DNA of 64,000 nucleotides from CBDCYN01 sp965224205 (GTDB lineage: Bacteria > Planctomycetota > Phycisphaerae > Phycisphaerales > Phycisphaeraceae): the NCBI GenBank assembly GCA_965224205.1, contig CBDCYN010000021.1, forward strand, positions 4,818-68,817, read 5' to 3'. Below, in pieces: positions 44,417 to 52,543 of the stretch. The translations under genes were made by a program, and so were the position numbers. How positions within the stretch are numbered: position 1 is the first letter of the stretch; each line of letters opens with the position of its first letter. A model generated the notes under the pieces. The model was not told the origin of the DNA and searched no databases. It saw only the letters and a list, made by a program, of their open reading frames with translations.

Positions 44417-45215
44417 GTGATCCCACCCCCACGGTCTTGTTAGACGAGTATCTGCGGACGCTGAAGCTGTCGGCGATGTTGCGGGAATATCCCGGGGTAG
44501 CCCGGCAAGCCGCCGATCAAAAGGCGACCTATGAACAGTTCCTCCAGCAACTGGCGGAGTTGGAAGTCAACCAGCGTCACGCCGCATCGATCCAGCGGCG
44601 GATCAAAGCCGCGAAGTTCCCGGTGCTCAAGGAACTCGACGCCTTCGACTTCACCGCGGTGCCCAAGCTCAACAAGCCCCGGGTGCTGGAGCTGGCCCAG
44701 TGCTTGTTCATCGAACGACGGTCCAACCTCACCCTCAACGGGCCACCGCCCCGGAAGGCACGGGCAAGACGCACCTGGCGATCGCGATCGGTTTGGAGGC
44801 TTGTCGCCGCAAACAACGTGTGCGGTTCTACACCGCGTCGCAGCTGGCCAACCTCTACCTCGAAGCCCGAGAAGAGCGGCAGGTCACCAAGCTCGAAGGC
44901 CAGATCAAACGCCATGACCTGATCATCATCGATGAGCTGGGCTACATCCCCCTGGACCGACGCGGGGCCGAACACCTGTTCAGCTTCTTCAGTCAGTGCT
45001 ACGAACAGACCAGCCTGATCGTGACCACGAACCTACCCTTCGCAGACTGGCCTCAAGTCTTCGCCAACGATCAACGGTTGGTCGGTGCCTTGATCGACCG
45101 ACTCACTCACCACGTGGACATCCTGGAGCTGGTCGTCGACAGCTATCGCCTCAAGGCCAGTAGGAAGAAGAAAACCCAACGACGAAAAGGAGGTGACAGC
45201 CCCGACAAGAGCTAA
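44413..45215 (+). pseudogene. istB: IS21-type helper ATPase IstB, frameshifted
   Basis: The N-terminal helical domain (MSDPTPTVLLDEYLRTLKLS) runs in one frame to LTLNGPPP at about 44750. The AAA+ domain continues in another frame with EGTGKTHLAIAIGLEACRR, LIIIDELGYIPLDRRGAEHL and LIVTTNLPFADWPQVF. The expected Walker A GPPGTGKT is split by about 8 extra bases (near 44749-44757), which breaks frame and P-loop together. The gene is therefore dead unless the read is wrong. Confidence 0.85.
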
Positions 45216-45342
45216 CTCCTGAGCCGGACACCCTGAGCAAGAAACTCAGGGCTTTGGACAACGCCGATCCCGGCGTTATTCTTCGAACCCAGGTGGCTCA
45301 CTTTTCAGTGATCGTCCGGCTCAATTTTCAATGATCGTTTCC
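45216..45342. mobile_element. Right end of the IS21-type remnant
   Basis: After istB come a CCCTGAG/CTCAGGG dyad (45228-45253) and two near-identical motifs, TTTTCAGTGATCG (45303-45315) and TTTTCAATGATCG (45325-45337). Such multiple terminal repeats are typical of IS21 ends. The attachment-site repeat begins at about 45343, directly against this end. Confidence 0.65.
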
Positions 45343-45517
45343 AGCAAGGGCGAGGTGAGACTTCAGGCGACTATGGTATACTGAGCCCGTTGAAAAAAGC
45401 AGATTGTGCCGGTGCCGAAAAGTTCTCTAAGAACAAGGATTTAGCCGAGAAAAATAGAGCGAAAACGACTTCTAGGAGAGGTGCCCGAGCGGCTGAAGGG
45501 GCCGGTCTCGAAAACCG
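45343..45517. repeat. Left attachment repeat (attL) with the 5' half of tRNA-Ser
   Basis: This segment repeats 59583-59757 directly and at equal length. The last 44 bases (45474-45517) are identical and correspond to the base before the tRNA plus its first 43 bases, ending inside the 3' strand of the anticodon stem. The upstream part is diverged but alignable without gaps and keeps the TATACT box (45377-45382). The tRNA is not completed here, so this copy is not a functional tRNA gene. Confidence 0.88.
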
Positions 45518-45716
45518 AAGCGATATTTCGTCAACCCATTGTCTTTGCAAGGCTTGTAAATCCAATAATTTTGACTTGGCGCGCTACTTGTCGTTTCTCA
45601 AGAACGAGTCCCCACGACTGGCGTTGCTGATCGAAAAATGGGACCTCTTGCCCGACGCCATCAAGGCGGGGATAGAGGCGATGGTTCGCGCGTCGATCCC
45701 CGACGATTCGGAGTAA
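45518..45716 (+). other. Detached integrase C-terminal tail
   Basis: The frame that reads KDLAEKNRAK...GLENR through the att core is the same here and in the integrase at 58289. From the core it continues for 65 codons, ending in LALLIEKWDLLPDAIKAGIE...SIPDDSE and a stop at 45714-45716. On excision the cores would join and this tail would replace the present read-through end of the integrase. The tail contains DLARYLS, encoded by a 20-base motif (45574-45593) that recurs at 59559-59578. As it stands, the open frame from about 45348 to 45716 is an orphan. Confidence 0.7.
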
Positions 45717-45751
45717 CCGCATAGCTGTCTCTGTCGTTCTCAAATCTGGCC

Positions 45752-47083
45752 TCATGCCCACATCTCTTGATCGTTGCCTATTGCAGCAACTGACTCATGA
45801 CGTTCTCGTTGCCCCGCCTGTCGAATACTTAGCTGCTTGATCAGCAATCCTCGCATTGTTTTCGATCGAGTGTCCGTGTTCCTGAAGAAAGTTCGAATAT
45901 TGGGCACACGCATCAGTAATTCTTGCTTGAGCAGGTCAAGATCTTCGTCGGTCATGGTGTCCAGTTTGTGGCCGAGTTCTTCCTTGTGAAGCTCATGAGC
46001 GACGACACGGCGGCACGAGGCTTGATCAGCAGCAATTACGGCTGTCACGTCCTCCGGTTCGCCTATCGCCTCCAGGCCCCGTCTGAGAAGCTCGTCACGG
46101 CGGCTGACAGGCAGTTCGTCGATTCCGGATACCTCGGCCTGGGGTAGTCGGTCGATCGCCGCTCTGGCCTTCTCAGAGAGCCTTCTGCGGCGAATCTCGT
46201 CTGCTCGTCGATCAGCCTCCAGCAGATCGGCTGCCTCCCGGATATGGCTTTGGAGGTGGCGAACCCGCAGACCCGGGCCACAGTCCGGGGTCCATTGACG
46301 CAACTTCATTGCTCTGTCGATGAGCTTGGCAGCTTCGTGGGGTCGCTGGATCAACTTGGGGATGGCTGACTCATTGTCAGGGTTCAGCAGGTAGGCTGGA
46401 TTGCTGATCCCCCATCGCCGAAGGGTCTTGATGATTTCCTCTCTGAAATCATCAACATTTTCACCACCAACCAAAGGCGAAGCCTCTTGCTGCTTGTTTT
46501 GTTTCTTTATTGGATCTTTGGGTCGCACCGGTGCGACTACCTTCGGCGCACGGGTGCGACTACCCCTAGTTGCGCCCATGCGACTACCCCCCGTAGTCGC
46601 ACCCGTGCAACTACCCCCCTCGCTAGGCGTTGATTTCTGATCGATGAGCTGACGGATTTGGATACGGCATCGCTTGGCAACCTTGGGGTCACGCAGATCG
46701 GCCAACTCATATGCCGTGGTGGCGGGATCGCCGCATTCGGTGTGGCTGTGATGGCGTTGGATGAGCCCAATCGTTTCCAGGATATTCAGTGCCCTAGCGA
46801 CCGTAGAGCGGTTCAAGCCGGTGTCTGAGGCCAGGCGGCTTAGGCTCGGGCGGACGTTGGGTAGTCGTCGTATCAGGGCCATGTAGACCGCCTGACAGGC
46901 CGGCCCGACAGGGACGCTGCGTAAGGCGGCGAAGACCCCACTATCAAACATCGCCCAGACGGCGTTGTCCGTGGCGAGTTTGGTTCGATGGTTTGTATTT
47001 CCCGGAAACGGGATGACCTTTTCGGTCGGCTCATGGGTTTGGTTCATGGGAGATGGCTGTGCGTTCATCCCTTGCCTCGTCAT
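45752..47083 (-). CDS. HTH protein, replication-initiation-like
   Basis: A 443-residue protein. A winged-helix region at about residues 40-130 (LSRLASDTGLNRSTVARALN, LETIGLIQRHH) resembles replication initiators and phage replication-organiser proteins. A Gly/Thr/Arg-rich linker (about 155-185) is encoded by repeated DNA. The C-terminal half is helical and charged, with no motif I recognise. It is divergent from parA. Start choices are ATG 47083, 47068 or 47047. The role in replication is inferred from position, the HTH and the iteron-like DNA. Confidence 0.6.
   Translation of the reverse strand: MTRQGMNAQPSPMNQTHEPTEKVIPFPGNTNHRTKLATDNAVWAMFDSGVFAALRSVPVGPACQAVYMALIRRLPNVRPSLSRLASDTGLNRSTVARALNILETIGLIQRHHSHTECGDPATTAYELADLRDPKVAKRCRIQIRQLIDQKSTPSEGGSCTGATTGGSRMGATRGSRTRAPKVVAPVRPKDPIKKQNKQQEASPLVGGENVDDFREEIIKTLRRWGISNPAYLLNPDNESAIPKLIQRPHEAAKLIDRAMKLRQWTPDCGPGLRVRHLQSHIREAADLLEADRRADEIRRRRLSEKARAAIDRLPQAEVSGIDELPVSRRDELLRRGLEAIGEPEDVTAVIAADQASCRRVVAHELHKEELGHKLDTMTDEDLDLLKQELLMRVPNIRTFFRNTDTRSKTMRGLLIKQLSIRQAGQRERHESVAAIGNDQEMWA
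46522..46615. repeat. Iteron-like cluster inside the HTH gene
   Basis: Four direct copies of GTGCGACTACC (46531-46541, 46554-46564, 46578-46588 with A first, 46605-46615 with one change) are spaced 23, 24 and 27 bases apart. Inverted copies occur at 46593-46602 and within a perfect 16-base palindrome GTCGCACCGGTGCGAC (46522-46537). Evenly spaced repeats of this kind are typical binding sites of plasmid replication proteins. Confidence 0.75.
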
Positions 47084-47169
47084 GACACGCAGAATCCGCG
47101 TCCACGTGTGTGTTCATCAACACGCGGCGCCAAAGTCGGGGCGCAACCGGACGGTCAGCCTCGTGAAAT

Positions 47170-47239
47170 CTGTCTTGACGGGGGGCAAGCCACCCTGATA
47201 GTGTGGGGCTCGATTCATTAGGCCCCGCAGTCAAGACAG
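47170..47239. promoter_or_regulatory. Inverted repeat and promoter upstream of the HTH gene
   Basis: CTGTCTTGAC (47170-47179) and GTCAAGACAG (47230-47239) are a perfect 10-bp inverted repeat. The first arm overlaps a -35-like TTGACG (47175-47180). A -10-like TAGTGT (47199-47204) follows after 18 bases. A protein bound to both arms would cover the start of plus-strand transcription. Confidence 0.5.
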
Positions 47240-47288
47240 AATCCGCGGACTCAAAAGAAGCGACCCCGGCAGGTCGCTTTTTTGTTGC
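47205..47288 (+). ncRNA. Candidate small regulatory RNA with terminator
   Basis: A plus-strand transcript starting near 47211 would contain a GGGGC/GCCCC hairpin and end at a strong terminator: stem AAGCGACC/GGTCGCTT (47258-47265 and 47272-47279) with a T run. No open frame fits between promoter and terminator. It lies upstream of and opposite to the HTH gene, so it would be antisense to a long leader of that message, as counter-transcribed RNAs are in plasmid copy control. Confidence 0.45.
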
Positions 47289-47670
47289 CCAGAATTCGAT
47301 GTCGCTACTCGATAAGCACCTCCGTGCTCAAGAAGCCCAGGCGGTCCGCCTTTCAGACTGGCCCGGACTTCAACCGTTTTAACCCCAGGTCTAGCACACC
47401 CCAGGTATTTCAATCCATCACCTTTTGAGATCCGCTCCTCAATGTGTGCCCGTTACGGTCTGAACTACCAGTCTCTCAGGAAGAATCAGGGAGCCCGATA
47501 CCCGATCAGCGTGTCCATGCACGAAGGCTGTCGATCGACTTGTCTCGGTCTTGCTTCCAGCCATTGGCAAGCCATCTCTTGGCAAGCATGCTTGCACGAT
47601 TGCTTGCTTGTGTGCCGTCTTGCCAAAAAAAAGCTTGCACGGTTGCTTATGAGCATGGCACGGTCGGGCC

Positions 47671-48537
47671 ATGATGAAGGTGATCGCCGTGCTGAATCGC
47701 AAGGGAGGGGTAGGCAAGAGCACCCTGGCCGTGCACCTGGCTGCGTTCGTTGCGGAGCAGGACCTGCGGGTGTGTTTGCTTGACGCCGACGGTCAGCAGT
47801 CCTCGTCGAAATGGGTAGCCGCAGCGAATCCAGAGGTACACGTCGTAACTCTGGAACGACACGATCAGATATTCGAGTTCATCGACCGCTCCCAGGAGGA
47901 GAAGCGGTTTGATCTCATTGTGGCCGACGCGCCCGGTGACATCTTGGACGGCACGCGGGGATTGATGTTCGGAGCCGACCTCGTGATCATGCCGTGCGGC
48001 CCGTCGGTGATGGACCTGGAATCGACCCGCGCGGTGATCGACCTGTTCGAAGCCGCTCAGTCGTTACGGGGAACACCGTCACGGTGCCCAGCCCTGGTCG
48101 TATTGAACCAGATGCGACCCCGCCGCAACCGAGTGACCCGGCAGGTCCTTGAGGCAGCCGCCGTGCTTGGGTTACCCGTGTGTACTCACACGATCGGGAA
48201 CCGAGATGCCTTCATCGATGCACGCACGCAAGAGACGGTCGTCTGGCGAGTTGGAGCCGAGGCCAAGCTCGCCGCCGAGGAGATGCTTAACGTGATGACG
48301 GAGATACTCAGTTATGGGCAGACGCAAATCGATGATGGACACGATGGCCCCACAACAACGGCAACTAGCCGAGGCGTTCCTGCGGACGGGCCAACCCCCG
48401 GAAGCCCCGGAACCCTCGAAGCCCCCGCAAGCGATCCGATCCCTACAGCCAGAGACTCCGACTTCGAACGTCGTCCAGATGGACAGCCATTCGCCAGCAC
48501 AACGGGAACCCGTGATCACGCCCACACCGTCCTCTAA
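47671..48537 (+). CDS. parA: ParA-family partition ATPase
   Basis: A 288-residue Walker-type ATPase. The deviant Walker A is NRKGGVGKSTLAVHLA, Walker A' is LLDADGQQSSSKW, and Walker B is FDLIVADAPGD. It should segregate the circular form of the element. The start is ATG 47671 or 47674. The last 75 codons (from about SYGQTQIDDG) are low-complexity and overlap the next gene by 224 bp in another frame. Confidence 0.9.
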   Translation: MMKVIAVLNRKGGVGKSTLAVHLAAFVAEQDLRVCLLDADGQQSSSKWVAAANPEVHVVTLERHDQIFEFIDRSQEEKRFDLIVADAPGDILDGTRGLMFGADLVIMPCGPSVMDLESTRAVIDLFEAAQSLRGTPSRCPALVVLNQMRPRRNRVTRQVLEAAAVLGLPVCTHTIGNRDAFIDARTQETVVWRVGAEAKLAAEEMLNVMTEILSYGQTQIDDGHDGPTTTATSRGVPADGPTPGSPGTLEAPASDPIPTARDSDFERRPDGQPFASTTGTRDHAHTVL

Positions 48538-48805
48538 TGATGACGGAGGGTCAGCACGGATAGATATCTCCGATGACCGGCAGCCCGCCACATCGTCCCA
48601 CCACGTCCAGAACCAGGTGAAGCCGTTTCTCCCGCAGCGAACGTTCGTCAGCCGGACCTACCGTCTGGCCCCTCACCTCGTGGGCACCCTTGACGCCGCC
48701 GCTCGCGACAGAGCACAGCAGCGAGCCTACCCCTATACGCGAGAAGACATCATTCACGAGGCGTTGTCCGCGTGGTTCAAGGCACACGGTTATGCCGCTG
48801 TGTGA
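48314..48805 (+). CDS. Ribbon-helix-helix-like partner of ParA
   Basis: A 163-residue protein. The N terminus MGRRKSMMDTMAPQQRQLAE is basic, the middle is Pro/Ser-rich and probably disordered. The C-terminal 50 residues (SRTYRLAPHLVGTLDAAARD... to ALSAWFKAHG) have a strand-helix-helix layout like ribbon-helix-helix DNA-binding proteins. It could be the centromere-binding adaptor of the partition system. The overlap of 224 bp with the parA frame is far longer than usual. Confidence 0.7.
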   Translation: MGRRKSMMDTMAPQQRQLAEAFLRTGQPPEAPEPSKPPQAIRSLQPETPTSNVVQMDSHSPAQREPVITPTPSSNDDGGSARIDISDDRQPATSSHHVQNQVKPFLPQRTFVSRTYRLAPHLVGTLDAAARDRAQQRAYPYTREDIIHEALSAWFKAHGYAAV

Positions 48806-49052
48806 GCCTCGACGTGACCGTCGAAAAACGGCCATTTCTGGGCCATATCACCCATGCGGCACTCGAAGTCTATAAAATACCTACACTTAGCGTGTCGTGC
48901 ACGGCGCGCCCCACAAAATACGGTGCGCTAGGCTCTTGTCAAGCCATCACTTACAACGCTCATACGGTGGAGCTTTTATCTTGCTACGCATTTCGCGGCC
49001 TGAGCAACCCATCTCACCGTTATTTATTATGGTCGCAAACGAGCTCTGAGGT

Positions 49053-50549
49053 ATGCCCGAAGATTCATCTAATCACATCCTGTTGACTGGGGGGACGGGC
49101 TATGTCGGCGGTCGACTGGGACCGCGTCTTCTGGAAGCCGGCTACAGATTACGCTGCGTCGTGAGGTCGGCCCGTAAGCTGCGCGCAAGATCGTGGTCGA
49201 GAGACGAGCGCGTTGAGATCTATGAGGTAGATCTGCTCGACGTTGACCGTTTAACACAACTCATGCAAGGCTGTGGCGCGACGTATTACCTCATCCACTC
49301 GATGCAAGCGGTGGGCTTGGGTTATGCCCGGCGCGATATCCAACTGGCTGAGGCGTTCGCCGAGGCGGCCAAGCGGGCTGGTGTGAACCGCATTGTGTAC
49401 CTCGGTGGGCTGGGGGAGATGGGTAGCCACCTCAGCGAACACCTTACCTCCCGCCGGGATGTGGAAGTCGCTTTGGCCAGCGGCGGTGTGCCACTGACGG
49501 TGCTCCGCGCGGCCATGATTATCGGTTCCGGCTCAGCTTCTTTTGAGATCCTGCGCTACCTGGTTGACCGGCTGCCCGTCATGATCACACCCCGTTGGGT
49601 GTCGACGCAGAACCAACCGATCGCCATACGCAACGTGCTACATTACTTAGTGCAATGTCTGTCAACGCCCCAATCCGTGGGAGCGACGCTCGACATCGGG
49701 GGGCCGGATATCCTTACCTACCGACAGCTGATGCAGATCATGGCCAAGGCATTAGCATTGCCGCGCCGGTGGATCATCCCCGTTCCTGTGTTGACCCCCA
49801 GGCTCAGCTCGATCTGGATTCACTTGGTCACGCCCGTTAGCTACCGACTGGCCCGCCCTTTGGCCGAGGGACTGCGTAACCGGGTGGTATGTCGTGACGA
49901 CCGAGCCGTCCAACTCATGCCCCAGCGCTTACTGACGGTTCGCGAAGCAATTGATGCGGCATTGGGGAAGATCAAGCAAGAGGCGGTGGAGACGGCTTGG
50001 TCCGACGCGGGGGTCATCCCTGGCGACCCCACATGGGCGGGAGGCACTGAATTTGTTGACACACGTCATACGCAAATCACAGCGCCACCAAAAGCTGTGT
50101 TCAAAGCGATCTGCAAGGTGGGTGGCGGTCACGGGTATTACGCGGCTGATTGGTTGTGGCGGGCACGCGGCTTGATCGACAAGCTGGTCGGCGGTCCAGG
50201 CTTGCGGCGTGGGCGGCGTCACCCTCAACATCTATCTTACGGTGACGCATTGGATTTCTGGCGTGTCACCGAGGTGGACGAACCGAATCAGCTACAGCTC
50301 CGGGCTCAGATGAAGCTTCCGGGTCAAGCGTGGCTCGAATTCCAAGTGCAATCGCCTCAACGCCACCATTCGGATCCGAGCTCCCATACGACCACTCTGA
50401 CTCAGACTGCGAGGTTCCGCCCCAAGGGGCTGTCGGGGTTGCTCTACTGGTACGCTGTGTTGCCTTTGCATCACCTCGTATTCCGAGGCATGCTGCGGGG
50501 AATACGCACCGAAGCTGAAAAGATGACCCAGCATGTCCGATCGTCGTAA
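49053..50549 (+). CDS. NAD(P)-binding SDR protein with C-terminal DUF2867
   Basis: A 498-residue protein. The N-terminal Rossmann domain has ILLTGGTGYVGGRLGPRLLE and extended-SDR features. The C-terminal 150 residues (from about TAPPKAVFKAICKVGG) match the DUF2867 domain. Homologues with this layout occur near photolyase genes in light-response clusters of other bacteria, which fits the photolyase gene here. The reaction is unknown. The 250 bp before it show no gene. Confidence 0.8.
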   Translation: MPEDSSNHILLTGGTGYVGGRLGPRLLEAGYRLRCVVRSARKLRARSWSRDERVEIYEVDLLDVDRLTQLMQGCGATYYLIHSMQAVGLGYARRDIQLAEAFAEAAKRAGVNRIVYLGGLGEMGSHLSEHLTSRRDVEVALASGGVPLTVLRAAMIIGSGSASFEILRYLVDRLPVMITPRWVSTQNQPIAIRNVLHYLVQCLSTPQSVGATLDIGGPDILTYRQLMQIMAKALALPRRWIIPVPVLTPRLSSIWIHLVTPVSYRLARPLAEGLRNRVVCRDDRAVQLMPQRLLTVREAIDAALGKIKQEAVETAWSDAGVIPGDPTWAGGTEFVDTRHTQITAPPKAVFKAICKVGGGHGYYAADWLWRARGLIDKLVGGPGLRRGRRHPQHLSYGDALDFWRVTEVDEPNQLQLRAQMKLPGQAWLEFQVQSPQRHHSDPSSHTTTLTQTARFRPKGLSGLLYWYAVLPLHHLVFRGMLRGIRTEAEKMTQHVRSS

Positions 50550-50581
50550 CTCACCCGTCTTGGGATTTAGAGCGTTTTGCG

Positions 50582-51229
50582 TCAATAATCGCCATATCCG
50601 CAAGAGGTGAAGTAGTTTTGGCACTCGGTGGGCGTGACGTCTGTCAGGGCATCGGCGATGGCGTCTTGGAGCGTGCCGAAGGTCTTGGCGGCGACGCGGC
50701 GTAGCCACGCCTTGACCTTGCTCCACAGCTTCTCGATCAGGTTCAGGTCCGGGCTGTACGGGGGCAGGTACCCCAGGTCGGCGTCGACGGCCTCGATCGC
50801 TTCGCGCACCGCGGCGGCTTGGTGACTCGAGAGATTGTCCATCACGACCACGTCACCCGGGCGCAACGACGGGGCCAAGAACTGCTGGGTGTAGGCCAGG
50901 AACGTCGCCGAGTTCATCGGGCCATCGACCACGACCGTCGCACCTTGGATCACCCCGTCGAGCCGGATCGCGCTGAGCATCGTGAGCGTCTTCCAGCGGC
51001 CGTGCGGGGTGCGGTCCACGCAACGCTGCCCGATCGGCGACCAGCCATACAGCCGGGTCATATCCGTCTTGGCCCCAGATTCGTCGAGGAAAACCAGATG
51101 GGCCGGGTCCACGAACCGCCGGGCGATCGTGAAGTTATGGCGGCGTTGGGCCACGTCGGGGCGATCTTGCTCGGCGGCGATCAGCGACTTCTTTTGAGCG
51201 ACAGCCCCAGCCGCTTCAACGCCCGGCAC
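50582..51229 (-). CDS. IS630-family transposase, DDE part (OrfB)
   Basis: The catalytic domain has Asp in VFLDESGAKTDM, Asp in VVVMDNLSSHQA and Glu in PDLNLIEKLWSKVKAW. The conserved reading begins at KKSLIAAEQDRPDVAQRR; the residues before it in this frame are not conserved. It should be made as a fusion with OrfA by a -1 frameshift near 51188-51195. Confidence 0.88.
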   Translation of the reverse strand: MPGVEAAGAVAQKKSLIAAEQDRPDVAQRRHNFTIARRFVDPAHLVFLDESGAKTDMTRLYGWSPIGQRCVDRTPHGRWKTLTMLSAIRLDGVIQGATVVVDGPMNSATFLAYTQQFLAPSLRPGDVVVMDNLSSHQAAAVREAIEAVDADLGYLPPYSPDLNLIEKLWSKVKAWLRRVAAKTFGTLQDAIADALTDVTPTECQNYFTSCGYGDY

Positions 51230-51516
51230 ACCGTCGATTCCACGACGCCCAGGTTCAGCATCGCCCTCAACTGCTTGGCCGTGATCCCCGGCTTGGCCGC
51301 CACCGCCTCACGCATCCGTTGCTCATCGGCCGCCGTAAGCTTCACCGACCCCTTGGGCCCCGGCACCCCCGGCGTCAACACGCCCCGGCGGTGCCGATCA
51401 CACCAGTCGCGAACCGTCGACCTCGCCACCCGAAACTGTCGTGATACCCCCGTGATCGTCTGACCCGACTCGGCGGCCCATACCACCCGCTTACGAAGAT
51501 CCATCGAATACGCCAT
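51181..51516 (-). CDS. IS630-family transposase, HTH part (OrfA)
   Basis: A protein of about 111 residues from ATG 51516 (MAYSMDLRKRVVWAAESG) with two HTH units (TITGVSRQFRVARSTVRDW and ITAKQLRAMLNLGVVESTV). It ends in LGLSLKRSR. Slipping back one base on CTCAAAAGAAG continues the family sequence LSLKKKSLIAAEQDRP into OrfB, so this is a two-frame transposase and need not be a broken gene. Confidence 0.85.
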   Translation of the reverse strand: MAYSMDLRKRVVWAAESGQTITGVSRQFRVARSTVRDWCDRHRRGVLTPGVPGPKGSVKLTAADEQRMREAVAAKPGITAKQLRAMLNLGVVESTVCRALKRLGLSLKRSR

Positions 51517-51607
51517 GACCTTGGCCTCCTTGCCAGAAATCTCTCTTATCGGCCAGCGGCGATTAATTACGCCAAGCGCTCTAGGCTCGATAAGGTAGCA
51601 TTCTGGA

Positions 51608-52522
51608 ATGACCAAGCTGGGGTTATGCTGTGCCTTTGTCGAACAGCCAATCAAATTTCGCACCACGACCGCACGCGCAACCGGGCGTCTAGCCCCCGAT
51701 GAACGGCTTGAGAAGCTTGCCAGCCTTTGCATGGATAACGCCGAGGCGCTACTGGCGGCTCTCGACTATTGTCGGTGCAAAAAGATCAGCTGCTTCCGAG
51801 TCAATAGCCAGATCCTACCGCTCAAAACCCACCCGCAGCTTGGTTATAAAATTACCAATCTACCCAACGGTAGGGACATTGTCAGTCGATTCGAACGATG
51901 CGGTGATTTCGTCTGTGCCCACGGCTTACGGACAACATTTCACCCCGACCAGTTCGTTGTATTGAACTCTCCCGACCCGCAGGTGGTGACCAGCTCGGTA
52001 TCGGAGATCGAATATCAAACCGAGGTGGCGCAGTGGATCGGAGCCGACGTCATCAACATCCACGGCGGCGGGGCCTATGGAGACAAGCACACCGCGATGC
52101 GACGATTCGCTCGGAACTTGAAACGATTATCCAGTGAGGCTCGAAAGAGACTGACCGTCGAGAATGACGACAAGGTCTACACCCCTTCAGACCTGTTCCC
52201 GATCTGCGAGTCGACGGGTCTTCCCCTGGTGTACGATGTGCACCACCATCGGTGCAATCCCGACGAGCTCGACGTCGCACAGGCGACCGACCTGGCCCTT
52301 CGGACCTGGGACCGCCGGCCCTTGTTTCACATCTCCAGCCCGATCGACGGCTGGAAAGGGATCAAACCCAATCGCCACCACGACTACATCAACCTCCGAG
52401 ATTTCCCGGCCGAATGGGAATCACTCGATATCACCGTCGAGGTCGAAGCCAAAGCCAAGGAGTTGGCTGTCCGCAAGCTACAGGCGGGGCTGGTGGGCAA
52501 GGCCCGTCGCCGGTCTTCCTGA
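51608..52522 (+). CDS. uvsE: UV damage endonuclease UvsE (UVDE)
   Basis: A 304-residue TIM-barrel endonuclease that nicks DNA 5' of cyclobutane dimers and 6-4 photoproducts without light. Family blocks are KLGLCCAF at the start, FRVNSQILPL, AHGLRTTFHPDQFVVLNS, INIHGGGAYGDK, LTVENDD and LVYDVHHHRCNP, which supply the metal ligands. The photolyase gene starts 21 bp later, so the two form an operon for dark and light repair of UV lesions. Confidence 0.93.
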   Translation: MTKLGLCCAFVEQPIKFRTTTARATGRLAPDERLEKLASLCMDNAEALLAALDYCRCKKISCFRVNSQILPLKTHPQLGYKITNLPNGRDIVSRFERCGDFVCAHGLRTTFHPDQFVVLNSPDPQVVTSSVSEIEYQTEVAQWIGADVINIHGGGAYGDKHTAMRRFARNLKRLSSEARKRLTVENDDKVYTPSDLFPICESTGLPLVYDVHHHRCNPDELDVAQATDLALRTWDRRPLFHISSPIDGWKGIKPNRHHDYINLRDFPAEWESLDITVEVEAKAKELAVRKLQAGLVGKARRRSS

Positions 52523-52543
52523 AGCGCGAGGTATAATGGGCGA

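Larger units (their letters stand above)
50570..51581. mobile_element. IS630-family insertion sequence
   Basis: The element is about 1.01 kb, flanked by TA on both sides (50568-50569 and 51582-51583), the hallmark of this family. Terminal inverted repeats of about 25 bp start GAGCG: GAGCGTTTTGCGTCAATAAT on the left and, reversed, GAGCGCTTGGCGTAATTAAT on the right. It carries orfA and orfB on the minus strand and lies between the SDR gene and uvsE. Confidence 0.9.

Noticed and set aside
45390..45716. Stand-alone small gene of 108 codons at the left end of the element
   Set aside because: Its first half is the att repeat with the tRNA core in the integrase frame, so it is better read as the detached integrase end than as an independent gene.
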